Positions 1-8,242 of a DNA stretch of 64,000 nt are shown piece by piece. Position numbers and translations under genes: made by a program. The notes under the pieces are model-generated. The model had not been told where the DNA came from. It ran no database searches and was given only the letters and a program-made list of their open reading frames with translations. Location: NCBI RefSeq assembly GCF_000389965.1, contig NC_021191.1, forward strand, positions 7,813,501 to 7,877,500, in the 5' to 3' direction. The DNA comes from Actinoplanes sp. N902-109. GTDB lineage: Bacteria > Actinomycetota > Actinomycetes > Mycobacteriales > Micromonosporaceae. Each line of letters begins with the position of its first letter. Position 1 is the stretch's first letter.

Positions 1-198
1 ATCGAACGCCACTTCGGCATCACCGGCGGCCACATCCACCACGTCGACAACACGGTGGCCTTCAACGAGCGCATGCCCTACGCCACCGGCCTCGACGGCC
101 TCTACGCAGGCTCCGCCGGCGCCCACCCCGCCGGCAGCGTCATCGGCGCCGCCGGCCACAACGCTGCCCGCCGCATCCTGCGCGACCTGGGCCGCTGA
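1..198 (+). CDS. C-terminal end of a phytoene-desaturase-type FAD oxidoreductase (partial)
   Basis: Only the last 65 codons are present; the frame is open at the left edge of the window and stops with TGA at 196-198. The residues include a GGxIHHVD stretch, a YAT segment, a GLYxGSAGAHPAGS segment and a GAAGHNAAR segment. This matches the C-terminal FAD-contacting portion of the phytoene dehydrogenase / CrtI-like NAD(P)/FAD-dependent oxidoreductases, where a related glycine-rich segment followed by GxxGxNAA closes the flavin site. The substrate cannot be told from this end alone; many actinobacterial members are not carotenoid enzymes. Family assignment rests on the motif, function is inference. 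Confidence 0.7.
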   Translation: MERHFGITGGHIHHVDNTVAFNERMPYATGLDGLYAGSAGAHPAGSVIGAAGHNAARRILRDLGR

Positions 199-356
199 CC
201 ATCGCCGCACCCCGGCAACCCACCCGGCGCCGCTTGCGGGGGCTCGCACCGTCGCACGACCTGCGCTGGGTCCGCCACCGGGCTTGGGGCCTCACCCGCT
301 GAGCAACCGCGTGACATGTGGACACCAAGCGGTCGATGCGACAGGCCGGGCGGCGA

Positions 357-1019
357 TCAGAGGCCGAATGCGGCGCGGCAGGCTTCCACCCCGGTGATGG
401 TGGCGGCTGGGTGGGACTGGTGACGCCATCGCTCGGCGGTGAGCCGCAAGCGGTCGGAGATCAGCGGTTCGCCGTCGCGGGCGTCGACCGAGATGCCGTC
501 GTGCTGGTAGCCGAGCCGGCGCGAGACGCCTTGGGACGCATGGTTGTCCTGGAACACCTCGCTGAGCGCGGCGGTGGCGGCGAGATGGTCGAACGCCAGG
601 GTCAGCAGTCCGGCCCTGGCCTCGGTGCCGTAACCCCGCCCGTGATGCTCCAACCCGAGCCACGACCACGTCGTCACCTGCCGGGTGACGGCGAAGTCAC
701 GCCCCCGCAACGCCACCATCCCGATCGGCTGCCCGGTGCGGTCTTGCGCGGCGGCTCGGAGGAACACGCCCAGACCCAGCGCCCAGGCAGCCGCTTCCCA
801 CGAGGCCAGCCTGTGCCAGTGCCCTCGCAGCACCGACCGAGCCCGATCAGTGGCAGTGCCATCGGTCCACGGGGTGAGGAACGGCCGCTCGCCGGGTGCA
901 TGCACCCCTCGGCCGGCCACGCCCGCGATCTCGGCGAGTTCTTCCTCGCGTGGCAGCCGGAGTTCGAGGCGGGGCGTGACGATGGTGAGGCCGTACTGCG
1001 GCCACAAGTCGGTGAGCAC
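357..1019 (-). CDS. GNAT family N-acetyltransferase (RimJ/RimL-like)
   Basis: A protein of about 220 residues with the GNAT layout. It opens with TPRLELRLP, the usual beta-1 strand of RimJ/RimL-type enzymes, and has an acetyl-CoA pyrophosphate loop (HHGRGYGTEAR) around residues 120-130. A later SQGVSRRLGYQHDG segment matches the A-S-x-x-V-x-x-x-L-G-Y pattern of that subfamily. It probably transfers acetyl from acetyl-CoA to an amine of a protein or small molecule; the substrate is not evident. I chose the GTG at 1019 because homologues usually begin near LTDLWP; a GTG at 1037 would add six residues. It stands alone on the minus strand with a weak ribosome binding site. Confidence 0.82.
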   Translation of the reverse strand: MLTDLWPQYGLTIVTPRLELRLPREEELAEIAGVAGRGVHAPGERPFLTPWTDGTATDRARSVLRGHWHRLASWEAAAWALGLGVFLRAAAQDRTGQPIGMVALRGRDFAVTRQVTTWSWLGLEHHGRGYGTEARAGLLTLAFDHLAATAALSEVFQDNHASQGVSRRLGYQHDGISVDARDGEPLISDRLRLTAERWRHQSHPAATITGVEACRAAFGL

Positions 1020-1180
1020 CCCGCGGATCTTGCCCACCCCGAGCGTGTCGAGCCACCGATATCGCCGTGAGCCGCTGACGGGGCCGGCGACAATGCGATG
1101 CCGCGAGGGTGAGCCCGCACGCAGAAAGAAGGGGCCGGGTGGCTGTTCTGAGCCGTCAGGCTCTTGGGCACCCGGACCCG

Positions 1181-1219
1181 GCCTCGGTGGGAACTGCGGT
1201 CAGCACCACCCACCGAGGC
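1181..1219 (-). terminator. Inverted repeat downstream of the MBL-Rieske gene
   Basis: A perfect 11-bp inverted repeat (GCCTCGGTGGG at 1181-1191 pairing with 1209-1219) with a 17-nt loop lies 20 bp past the stop of the leftward MBL-Rieske gene. There is no U-tract, as is common for actinobacterial terminators. Confidence 0.6.
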
Positions 1220-1238
1220 ACGACAGCGAAGGTGTCTT

Positions 1239-2807
1239 TCAGGCCTTGGCTTCTTCGGCCGCGGCGCCGGTGCGTTCCGCCCGGATCTTGTGGCCGACGC
1301 TGGTCAGGCAGCGGCCGCTGGGAAGGTCGAACTTCCAGCCGTGCAGCTGGCAGGTGAGCACGTTGCCGTCGACGATGCCGAAGCGGCTGAGATCGGCCTT
1401 GAGGTGGGGGCAACGGCGCTGCACGGTCCAGTCGCCGAACTGGGTGTCCTCGGCCTCGACGGCCTTCTCGTGCTCGTCGTACCAGCCCTCGGCGTACTGC
1501 AGGCGTTCCTCGCTGAGGCACTTGAAGAAGGCGTAGACGAACTCGTTGTACTGACCGATGCGGGCGGCGGAGAAGCGGCACGACAGGAACAGCGAGTTGA
1601 CCCAGTCGCCCTCGTCGATGTAGATGAGGTGCTCGATGAGCTCGCGCTGGGTGCGGAAGCGGTAGCGGACCTTCTCGTCAGCGGCCGGGCGGACCTGCTT
1701 GCCGGGGAAGTCCACGAGGATCGACTCGACCGATTCACCGTCATAGCTGACCAGGTCGAAGCGGACCGGGCCGCCGACGCCCTTGGCCAGGTAGATGGAC
1801 TCCTCGAGCAGCGGCTCGATGCGCTTCTTGAGCTCGCCCAGCACGTCGATCTCGGGGTGCCGCCACGACGCCTTCTCAGCCGCGAGGATCGGGGCCTTGC
1901 GCTCGCGCATCTCCTCGAGGTGCGCCTTCTTGTTGGCGAAGAACTCGTCGACGTCGGTCGGGTGGGTGGTCTGGATGCTGTCGGTGGTGAGCTCGGACAC
2001 GCTGCCCGGCAGCAGGACGACGCCGTTGGTGCCACCGACCTTGGCGTACTCGCTCATGAACACGGACTGGTCGGGGAAGATGTTGCCCTCGTCGCCGTGG
2101 ATGTCGTTGAACTGCCAGAGTTCGTCGTCGAGGAAGCACGGCGGGCCGGCGATCGGGAAGACGTGGTCGGCCTTGAGGTCGTCGATGTAGCGCCAGGTGC
2201 GGTCGAACTGGCGGTCACGCTTCTGCTTGCCGAACGCGGTCTTCGCCGCCGCGGTGAGCTCGTAGACCATCGGATACCAGATGGCGCCGGAGAACTGCAG
2301 CATGTGCGCGTGCACGTGACCCAGCTCGGCGAAGATCGACAGGTCGGTGGGGCGCGCGTCGTTCTGGTTGAGCACACGGACGCCGTCGTGCTCGATCCAG
2401 AGCGAGGAGTCACCGATCGGGCCGTCGGTCGGGCTGATCAGCGCCTGGATCATCACCTTGAGCCCGCCGTCGAGCTCGTGCACCTCGTTGGACCTGGTCC
2501 GCAGGAAGCTGGTGAAACCCAGATCGCGCAGCTCGTCCTCGAGCTGGCTGGTCGGGTATTCCGGCAGCAGCACCGTCGCCTTCTTGTTGATGAAGCGCTT
2601 GAGGTGCTCGGCGTCGAAGTGGTCGCGGTGCAGGTGCGAGACGTAGAGGTAGTCGACGTTGCCGAGGGTCTCCCAGTCCAGCAACGAGTTGTCCGGGAAG
2701 GGGAACCACGACGCGAAATACGCCGGGTTGACCCACGGGTCGCACAGAATGCTGCCCGCGCCCGTGTCGATCCGCATGCTGGCGTGGCCAGTGCCCGTGA
2801 TCCGCAC
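1239..2807 (-). CDS. MBL-fold hydrolase fused to a C-terminal Rieske [2Fe-2S] domain
   Basis: A 522-residue cytoplasmic protein with two modules. The N-terminal half is a metallo-beta-lactamase fold of the UlaG-like kind, with H58-x-H60-x-D62-H63 as the di-metal signature. The last 60 residues hold a complete Rieske motif: C466-x-H468, then 17 residues, then C486-x2-H489. This arrangement recalls CMP-N-acetylneuraminate hydroxylase-like proteins, which also combine Rieske and MBL modules, though there the Rieske domain is N-terminal. The reaction is unknown; redox chemistry coupled to a metal-dependent hydrolase-like site is inferred. The start is GTG at 2807, set by GGGAG seven bases upstream. 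No partner gene is apparent: the divergent neighbour is DUF2631. Confidence 0.85.
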   Translation of the reverse strand: MRITGTGHASMRIDTGAGSILCDPWVNPAYFASWFPFPDNSLLDWETLGNVDYLYVSHLHRDHFDAEHLKRFINKKATVLLPEYPTSQLEDELRDLGFTSFLRTRSNEVHELDGGLKVMIQALISPTDGPIGDSSLWIEHDGVRVLNQNDARPTDLSIFAELGHVHAHMLQFSGAIWYPMVYELTAAAKTAFGKQKRDRQFDRTWRYIDDLKADHVFPIAGPPCFLDDELWQFNDIHGDEGNIFPDQSVFMSEYAKVGGTNGVVLLPGSVSELTTDSIQTTHPTDVDEFFANKKAHLEEMRERKAPILAAEKASWRHPEIDVLGELKKRIEPLLEESIYLAKGVGGPVRFDLVSYDGESVESILVDFPGKQVRPAADEKVRYRFRTQRELIEHLIYIDEGDWVNSLFLSCRFSAARIGQYNEFVYAFFKCLSEERLQYAEGWYDEHEKAVEAEDTQFGDWTVQRRCPHLKADLSRFGIVDGNVLTCQLHGWKFDLPSGRCLTSVGHKIRAERTGAAAEEAKA

Positions 2808-2889
2808 CGTTTACTCCCTCGGCTGACTCGATCCGACGGCATCGAAGGTACCGGGTGCGCGAAGCGGCGGCGCGGGCGGAGGCCGCGCC

Positions 2890-2898
2890 TGTGGATAA
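2890..2898 (-). promoter_or_regulatory. DnaA-box-like nonamer (TTATCCACA)
   Basis: The plus strand reads TGTGGATAA, a perfect complement of the consensus DnaA box, in the divergent intergenic region between the MBL-Rieske and DUF2631 genes. Two further copies sharing an 11-mer occur in other intergenic regions at 11026 and 19051. Confidence 0.5.
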
Positions 2899-2981
2899 CT
2901 GGGCCTTGCCGCTGCGACCTGCGGGCGGCGTGCGACACTGGAAGACGCTCAAGAGTGATCGTTCTTCGGGAGGACCGAGTC

Positions 2982-3209
2982 GTGGCAGAAGAGCCGGTTT
3001 ACGCGCCTGACCAGCTCAAGCCGGGTAACCGCAAGCGCGGCCGGATCGGCGCCCTGGTCAGTGCGGCCTTCCTGTTGCTGATGCTGTGGGGCAACCACGA
3101 GGGCAACACGGAAAACCTCTACCTCGTCCTCATCGCCGCGCTGCTGGTGGTCGCCGTGCTCGCCGACATCGTCCTGCGCCGCAACGGCCTCAAGCCCGAG
3201 GACCGCTGA
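2982..3209 (+). CDS. DUF2631-like small membrane protein
   Basis: A 75-residue protein starting at GTG 2982, supported by GGGAGG eight bases upstream. It begins with a soluble stretch containing PDQLKPGNRKRGRIGA, followed by two hydrophobic segments (about residues 25-40 and 48-66) separated by a GNHEGN turn, and ends with LRRNGL. This is the pattern of the actinobacterial DUF2631 family, which in mycobacteria also lies near rlmN and cdsA. It is predicted to be an inner-membrane protein of unknown function. It is convergent with the DivIVA-repeat gene and shares a strong bidirectional hairpin with it. Confidence 0.8.
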   Translation: MAEEPVYAPDQLKPGNRKRGRIGALVSAAFLLLMLWGNHEGNTENLYLVLIAALLVVAVLADIVLRRNGLKPEDR

Positions 3210-3219
3210 CCAAGACGCC

Positions 3220-3257
3220 GAAGCCCGCCCGCTCTCCGTGGAGAGGGGGCGGGCTTC
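3220..3257. terminator. Bidirectional terminator hairpin
   Basis: GAAGCCCGCCC-G-CTCTCC, a 2-nt loop, then GGAGAG-G-GGGCGGGCTTC form an almost perfect 18-bp stem between the convergent DUF2631 (ends 3209) and DivIVA-repeat (ends 3274) genes. It can terminate both transcripts. Confidence 0.85.
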
Positions 3258-3273
3258 GCCACGTGTACGGGCC

Positions 3274-4428
3274 TCAGCGCCGATGCAGCAGGATGTCCTT
3301 CACCTCACGCAGCGCAGCGTCGACCTCCGCCTCGAAATAGCCGCCGGGCACCAGCCCGAACTGCAGCGTGTCGAGCTCGTTCTCCGGCACCGGCATCGGG
3401 CCGCGGCCGCTCATGGCCTGCAGGATGCTCTCGAACAGCCGGTCGACCTGCACCGGGTCGTAACCGCTGCCGAAGCGCCGGGGCTGGAACGTGCGGCGTA
3501 GCTGGTCGACGCGATAGAGCTCGGGGCTGCCACCGCCACCCGGCTGCGGCTGCGGGCCACCCATTTGCGGGCCGCCCATCTGCTGCTGCGGGCCGCCCAT
3601 CTGCGGGCCGCCCATCTGCGGGATGCCGCCGGTGTTGAAGCCGCGGTCGCGGTCGGGCATGCGGATCTCGGCGGTCATGTCGGCCTTGCCGTGCCGGCCC
3701 GGCTCGAACTGGTCGTAACCCCCGGTGTCGTACCCGCCGGTTTCGTAGCCCGGCGGGGGCTGCTGCTGCCGCTGCGGGGGCTGCTGGCCGTAGCCCGGTT
3801 CCTCATAGCGGCCGTACGGGTCGGGCGCGGGCATGGGCGGCCGCTGTGGCATCTGCTGCGGCTGCATGCGGTCTTCCTGCGCGTACGGGTCGCGGGCGTA
3901 CTGGTCGTACTGCTCGTCGCGGCCGTACTGCTGCTCGTCGCGGCCGTACTGGTCGTCCCGGGCGAACTGGCGGTCGTCGGGGCGGGGCATCTGCAGACGC
4001 TCCGTGGGCGGGGCGCCGCGGCTGAATGCCTGGCTCATCCGGTCGGGGCTCGTACGCTCGGCCATGCCGCCGCGCATGGGCTCGGGGCCTCGCATCGGGT
4101 CGGGCCCGCCGCGCATGGGCTCGGGAGCGCGCATCGGCTCGGGCTGCATGCGGACCTCGGCCACCCGGCCGCCCCGGTCCTCGAACTCGGCCAGCTGCCG
4201 CTCGACCCGGTCGAGGTGCAGGTCGACCTGCCATTCGTCGTAGCCGCCGAAGCGCACCCGGAAGACGACGTCGTGCACCTCCTGGGCGCCGACAGGAGCG
4301 CCGGACTGCTCACCGGCGAGGGTGGCCTCGACGCGGTCGAGGAAGGAGTCGACCTCATCCACCTTGTAGCCGCGGCGCAGTGCGCGACGGCGGAAACGCT
4401 GCCCCTGACTCGTCACAACGTCTCCCAA
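3274..4428 (-). CDS. DivIVA-motif repeat protein with a Met/Gly/Pro/Gln-rich linker
   Basis: A 384-residue protein with short DivIVA-like motifs at both ends. Two lie in the first 90 residues (one with GYKVDEVDSFLDRVE, one with GGYDEWQVDLHLDRVE) and two in the last 90 (one with GYDPVQVDRLFESI, one with GGYFEAEVDAALREV). Between them is about 200 residues of low-complexity sequence with repeated MRGPEPMR- and QMGGPQ-type units and Tyr/Asp/Arg-rich YGRDEQ repeats. No long coiled coil is seen, so it is not Wag31 itself. A role as a polar or septal scaffold is inferred from the motifs. It is the last gene of the pyrH-frr-cdsA-rlmN series, 28 bp after rlmN, and is followed by the hairpin at 3220-3257. 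Confidence 0.75.
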   Translation of the reverse strand: MGDVVTSQGQRFRRRALRRGYKVDEVDSFLDRVEATLAGEQSGAPVGAQEVHDVVFRVRFGGYDEWQVDLHLDRVERQLAEFEDRGGRVAEVRMQPEPMRAPEPMRGGPDPMRGPEPMRGGMAERTSPDRMSQAFSRGAPPTERLQMPRPDDRQFARDDQYGRDEQQYGRDEQYDQYARDPYAQEDRMQPQQMPQRPPMPAPDPYGRYEEPGYGQQPPQRQQQPPPGYETGGYDTGGYDQFEPGRHGKADMTAEIRMPDRDRGFNTGGIPQMGGPQMGGPQQQMGGPQMGGPQPQPGGGGSPELYRVDQLRRTFQPRRFGSGYDPVQVDRLFESILQAMSGRGPMPVPENELDTLQFGLVPGGYFEAEVDAALREVKDILLHRR

Positions 4429-4456
4429 ATTCGCGTTCGCTGGGACCTGAGCCCAG

Positions 4457-5635
4457 TCATCGTGCCACCTCCGCGTCGGCGGCGGAGCCCCCTGCGTCCA
4501 CCGCCGTCAGCTCGCTTGCGGCCAGTTGGCCACACGCACCGTCGATCTCGCGGCCCCGGGTGTCGCGGACCGTGGTCGCCACGCCCGCGTCGCGCAGCCG
4601 GCGGACGAACTCCCGCTCGACCGGCTTGGGGCTGGCGTCCCACTTGCTGCCCGGCGTCGGGTTGAGCGGGATCAGATTCACATGCGCCAGCTTGCCGTGC
4701 AGCAGCCTGCCAAGCAGGTCGGCACGCCAGGGCTGATCGTTTACGTCCCTGATCAGGGCGTATTCGATGGAAATCCGACGACCGGTCTGCGCCGCGTAGT
4801 CGAACGCGGCATCGAGCACCTCGGCCACCTTCCAACGCTGGTTGACGGGCACTAGCTCATCGCGCAGATCATCATCGGGGGCGTGCAGGGACAGCGCAAG
4901 GGTCACGGACAGCTCTTCAGCGATCAACCGGCGCATGGCCGGCACGAGTCCCACGGTGGACACCGTGATGTGCCGCTGGGAGAGACCCAGGCCCTCGGGA
5001 GCCGGCGCGGTGAGCCGCCGGACAGCCTGGATCACCCGGGGGTAGTTGGCCAGCGGCTCGCCCATGCCCATGAACACGACGCGCGACAGCCGCGGCGGGG
5101 AACCGGTGACCGCGCCGGAGGCGGCCACCCCGGCCAGATAGACGACCTGGTCGACGATCTCGGCCACCGACAGGTTGCGGGTCAGGCCGGCCTGGCCGGT
5201 CGCGCAGAACGGGCACGCCATGCCGCAACCGGCCTGGCTGGAGACGCAAGCGGTGATCCGGTCGGGATAGCCCATCAGCACGCTCTCGACCATGGCGTTG
5301 TCGTGCAGCCGCCACAGGGTCTTGCGGGTCGCACCGTCGTCGCAGCTCAGCTCGCGCTGCGGGGTGAGCAGCGTGGGGAGCAGGTCATCGGCGAGCGCGC
5401 TGCGCGCGGACGCGGGCAGGTCGGTCATCGCCTCGGGGTCGCGCACGAGCCGGCCGAAGTAGTGCGTGGAGAGCTGCTTGGCACGGAACGCCGGCAGGCC
5501 GAGCTCGGTGACGGCGGCCTTGCGCGCGTCCAGATCCAGGTCGGCGAGGTGGCGCGGGGGCATGGCGGGGCGACGGCGCGTGGTGACCGCGTCCGGGGCG
5601 TCGGGGCTGGTCGGGATGACCGGAAGAATCGTCAT
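4457..5635 (-). CDS. rlmN: 23S rRNA (adenine2503-C2)/tRNA (adenine37-C2)-methyltransferase RlmN
   Basis: A 392-residue radical-SAM enzyme that methylates C2 of A2503 in 23S rRNA and of A37 in some tRNAs. The 4Fe-4S cluster motif is C137-x3-C141-x2-C144. The catalytic cysteines expected for the ping-pong methyl transfer are present: C130, seven residues before the cluster, and C368 in the conserved ACGQLA segment. GMGEPLANY is the family's SAM-binding signature. The N-terminus carries about 25 extra residues ahead of the domain, so an internal start (M25) is possible. It lies 34 bp downstream of cdsA in the same leftward operon, as in mycobacteria. Confidence 0.97.
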   Translation of the reverse strand: MTILPVIPTSPDAPDAVTTRRRPAMPPRHLADLDLDARKAAVTELGLPAFRAKQLSTHYFGRLVRDPEAMTDLPASARSALADDLLPTLLTPQRELSCDDGATRKTLWRLHDNAMVESVLMGYPDRITACVSSQAGCGMACPFCATGQAGLTRNLSVAEIVDQVVYLAGVAASGAVTGSPPRLSRVVFMGMGEPLANYPRVIQAVRRLTAPAPEGLGLSQRHITVSTVGLVPAMRRLIAEELSVTLALSLHAPDDDLRDELVPVNQRWKVAEVLDAAFDYAAQTGRRISIEYALIRDVNDQPWRADLLGRLLHGKLAHVNLIPLNPTPGSKWDASPKPVEREFVRRLRDAGVATTVRDTRGREIDGACGQLAASELTAVDAGGSAADAEVAR

Positions 5636-5669
5636 GGCCTGTCAAGTCTCCCACGTCGGGTACACATGC

Positions 5670-6773
5670 CTACCCCGGCGGCGCGATGATCGAGAGCAGC
5701 ACGTATGCCGCGGGGACGGCGAACAGGATCGAATCGAGCCGGTCCATCAGGCCGCCGTGCCCGGGCAGCAGGTTGCTCATGTCCTTGATCTTGATGTCGC
5801 GCTTGAGCATGGACTCGGCCAGGTCGCCGATGACGGCGACCACGGAGATCACCGCGCCGAAGACAGCACCCCAGTACAGCGGTATGTCGATCATGAAATA
5901 GAGCAGCAACGCGCTGCCGGCCGAGGCCGCGACGACCGAGCCGGCGAAGCCCTCCCAGGACTTCTTCGGGCTGATCGCCGGTGCCATCGGGTGCTTGCCG
6001 AAGAACACTCCGGCGGCGTAACCGCCAGTGTCGGAAAGCACAACCGCGAGCAGTGTGCACAGGACCCGGGAAGCACCGTCATCCGGCTGCACGAGCAGCA
6101 CGCCGAAGCCGAGAAGGAACGGTACGTACACCGCGATGAGCGCGGACACGGTCATGTCGTGCCAGAACCCGGCCTTGTGCTCGCTGAACCGCCACACGAG
6201 CGTGGCCACCAGCGTGGCGGCGAGGCCCAGCTGCAGCGCATCCGGTCCCTCGAACCAGGCGAGAGCGGTCATCAGCAGGCCACCGGCGAGCAGCGGGACC
6301 AGCGGCGGGTTGGCCCGGGCGGCCTTGAGCGCCCGCACCATCTCCCAGATGCCGACGCCCGCCGCCAGCGCGATCACGCCGAGGAACGCCGGTTTCCAGA
6401 TGAACAGCGACGCCAGCACCACCAGGACCAGGCCGACGCCGACACCGATCGCGGCCGGCAGGTTGCGACCCGCCCGGCCCTTCGCCTTCGCCGGTTTACC
6501 GTCGCGCCCGGCCCGGCGCTTGCCGGGGCCACGCCGCTCGGTCTCGGCTGCGGTCAACTCCCACTCCGCCTGTGACGTCGAGGTGGCGGCGGTGGGAGCG
6601 GCCCACGCCGGTTCGGTGGGCGCCTGGAGGTGCCAGGCGGGGCCGGTGCCGTCGTGCTCCCCGAGCCGGCCGGTCGGCGGGTGGTATCCGGCATAAGGGG
6701 CCGGCGCATCAGGGACACCTGACGCGCCGCCGCCGGTTGAGGGTTGCCCGCCGTGGGGCTCGAGGTACGACAT
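5670..6773 (-). CDS. cdsA: Phosphatidate cytidylyltransferase
   Basis: A 367-residue integral membrane enzyme that makes CDP-diacylglycerol from CTP and phosphatidic acid, the branch point of phospholipid synthesis. About 110 N-terminal residues are hydrophilic, Pro/Ala-rich and end in a basic RGPGKRRAGRDGKP stretch. Around eight hydrophobic segments follow. The CDS signature near the C-terminus is present: SDTGGYAAGVFFGKHPM followed by ISPKKSWEG. The start ATG shares its A with the frr stop (TGATG), so the two are translationally coupled. Confidence 0.95.
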   Translation of the reverse strand: MSYLEPHGGQPSTGGGASGVPDAPAPYAGYHPPTGRLGEHDGTGPAWHLQAPTEPAWAAPTAATSTSQAEWELTAAETERRGPGKRRAGRDGKPAKAKGRAGRNLPAAIGVGVGLVLVVLASLFIWKPAFLGVIALAAGVGIWEMVRALKAARANPPLVPLLAGGLLMTALAWFEGPDALQLGLAATLVATLVWRFSEHKAGFWHDMTVSALIAVYVPFLLGFGVLLVQPDDGASRVLCTLLAVVLSDTGGYAAGVFFGKHPMAPAISPKKSWEGFAGSVVAASAGSALLLYFMIDIPLYWGAVFGAVISVVAVIGDLAESMLKRDIKIKDMSNLLPGHGGLMDRLDSILFAVPAAYVLLSIIAPPG

Positions 6774-7333
6774 CAGACCTCGAGCAGCTCGGCTTCCTTG
6801 TGCTTGACCAGGTCGTCGACCACGGCGACGTACTTGGCGGTGGTGTCGTCCAGCTCCTTCTCGGCGCGCCGGCCGTCGTCCTCGCCGACCTCGCCGTCCT
6901 TGACCGAGCGGTCGATCTGCTCCTTGGCCTTGCGGCGCACGTTGCGGATCGCGACGCGGCCCTCCTCGGCCTTGTGCCGCGCGATCTTGATCATGTCGCG
7001 GCGCCGTTCCTCGGTCATCTGCGGCAGGTGGATGCGCAGCTGGGTGCCCTCGTTGTTGGGGTTGACCCCGAGGTCGGAGTCGCGGATCGCCCGCTCGATC
7101 GGGCCGATCTGCGAGCTGTCGTAGGGCTTGACGATGACCATGCGGGGCTCGGGGATGCCGATGGACGCCATCTGCGGCACCGGGGTCGGAGCGCCGTAGT
7201 AGTCGACAACGATCTTGGAGAACATCGCCGGCGTGGCACGGCCCGTGCGGATCGCGGCGAACTCCTCCTTGGCGTGCTCGACCGCGCTCTCCATCTTCTC
7301 TTCGGCCTCGAAGAGGATCTCGTCGATCTCCAC
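6773..7333 (-). CDS. frr: Ribosome recycling factor
   Basis: A 186-residue protein of normal length for RRF, which with EF-G splits post-termination ribosomes. The conserved core is present: RTGRATP near residues 29-35, the YYGAPTPVPQMA hinge region, and a helical C-terminus with RRKAKEQIDRSVKDGEVGEDD. The start is GTG at 7333, with AAGGAGG seven bases upstream. It sits between pyrH (41 bp away) and cdsA (1-bp overlap). Confidence 0.98.
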   Translation of the reverse strand: MEIDEILFEAEEKMESAVEHAKEEFAAIRTGRATPAMFSKIVVDYYGAPTPVPQMASIGIPEPRMVIVKPYDSSQIGPIERAIRDSDLGVNPNNEGTQLRIHLPQMTEERRRDMIKIARHKAEEGRVAIRNVRRKAKEQIDRSVKDGEVGEDDGRRAEKELDDTTAKYVAVVDDLVKHKEAELLEV

Positions 7334-7374
7334 TCCGTCGCCTCCTTGCTTCTGTGTCTGGTGGGAGGTGGGGC

Positions 7375-8139
7375 TTACGCGGTGATCAAGGTGCCGATCT
7401 TCTCGCCGCTGACAGCCCGGACGATAGTGTCGTCCCCCTGGGCGCCGAAGACGAGCATGGGCAGGCCATTCTCCTCGCAGAGGCTGAAAGCGGCCTGGTC
7501 GGCCACCCGCAGCCCACGCTGCAGGACGCCCGCGAAGGTGATGTGGTCGATCTTGAGCGCCTCGGGGTCGGTGCGCGGGTCGGCGGTGTAGACGCCGTCG
7601 ACGCCGTTCTTGCTCATCAGCACGAGGTCGGCATGGATCTCCAGGGCCCGCTGGGCGGTGACCGTGTCGGTGGAGAAATACGGCATGCCGGCGCCGGCGC
7701 CGAAGATCACGACCCGGCCCTTCTCGAGGTGCCGGATGGCGCGCAGCGGGATGTACGGCTCGGCGACCTGGGCCATCGTGATCGCGGTCTGCACCCGCGT
7801 CTCGATGCCCTCCTTCTCGAGGAAGTCCTGCAGGGCGAGGCAGTTCATGACCGTGCCCAGCATGCCCATGTAGTCGGCGCGGTTGCGGTCCATGCCGCGC
7901 TTCTGCAGCTCGGCGCCGCGGAAGAAGTTGCCGCCGCCGACGACCACGGCGACCTGTACACCACGGCGGGTCACCGTGGCGATCTGCCGGGCGATGCCCT
8001 GCACGACATCGGGGTCGACGCCGACTGCGCCGCCGCCGAAAACCTCACCGGAGAGCTTGAGGACGACCCGTCGCGGCCGTTCGGGCCGCGGCGAGGCAAC
8101 CTCACCCACCGCGGCAGTCTGCTCGGTCACCATCGTCAT
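7375..8139 (-). CDS. pyrH: UMP kinase
   Basis: A 254-residue bacterial UMP kinase that phosphorylates UMP to UDP and is a hexamer in characterised members. Visible signatures are VLKLSGEVFGGG near the N-terminus, VVVGGGNFFRG in the nucleotide-binding loop, and GAGAGMPYFSTDT with a later KNGVDGVY typical of the amino-acid-kinase fold. Two ATGs (8139 and 8133) compete as start; the preceding 25 residues are an Ala/Pro-rich extension common in actinobacterial PyrH. The terminator at 8184-8218 upstream suggests it has its own promoter separate from rpsB-tsf. Confidence 0.97.
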   Translation of the reverse strand: MTMVTEQTAAVGEVASPRPERPRRVVLKLSGEVFGGGAVGVDPDVVQGIARQIATVTRRGVQVAVVVGGGNFFRGAELQKRGMDRNRADYMGMLGTVMNCLALQDFLEKEGIETRVQTAITMAQVAEPYIPLRAIRHLEKGRVVIFGAGAGMPYFSTDTVTAQRALEIHADLVLMSKNGVDGVYTADPRTDPEALKIDHITFAGVLQRGLRVADQAAFSLCEENGLPMLVFGAQGDDTIVRAVSGEKIGTLITA

Positions 8140-8183
8140 GCCGACCCCGCCCTTCCTTCGCTAACACGAGACCTTATGTGACG

Positions 8184-8218
8184 GGGAGGCCGGGCGCTCA
8201 CTCGCGTCCCGGCCTCCC
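8184..8218 (-). terminator. Terminator after tsf
   Basis: A perfect 11-bp inverted repeat (GGGAGGCCGGG at 8184-8194 with 8208-8218, 13-nt loop) starts 25 bp beyond the tsf stop on the leftward strand. It separates rpsB-tsf from pyrH. Confidence 0.75.
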
Positions 8219-8242
8219 GCGCAGCGCGCTTGAGCGGCTGGA

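Noticed and set aside
1164..3209. A 681-codon plus-strand frame spanning the MBL-Rieske region and ending with the DUF2631 protein
   Set aside because: Only its last 75 codons, from GTG 2982, match a family and have a ribosome binding site; the rest is antisense to the MBL-Rieske gene.
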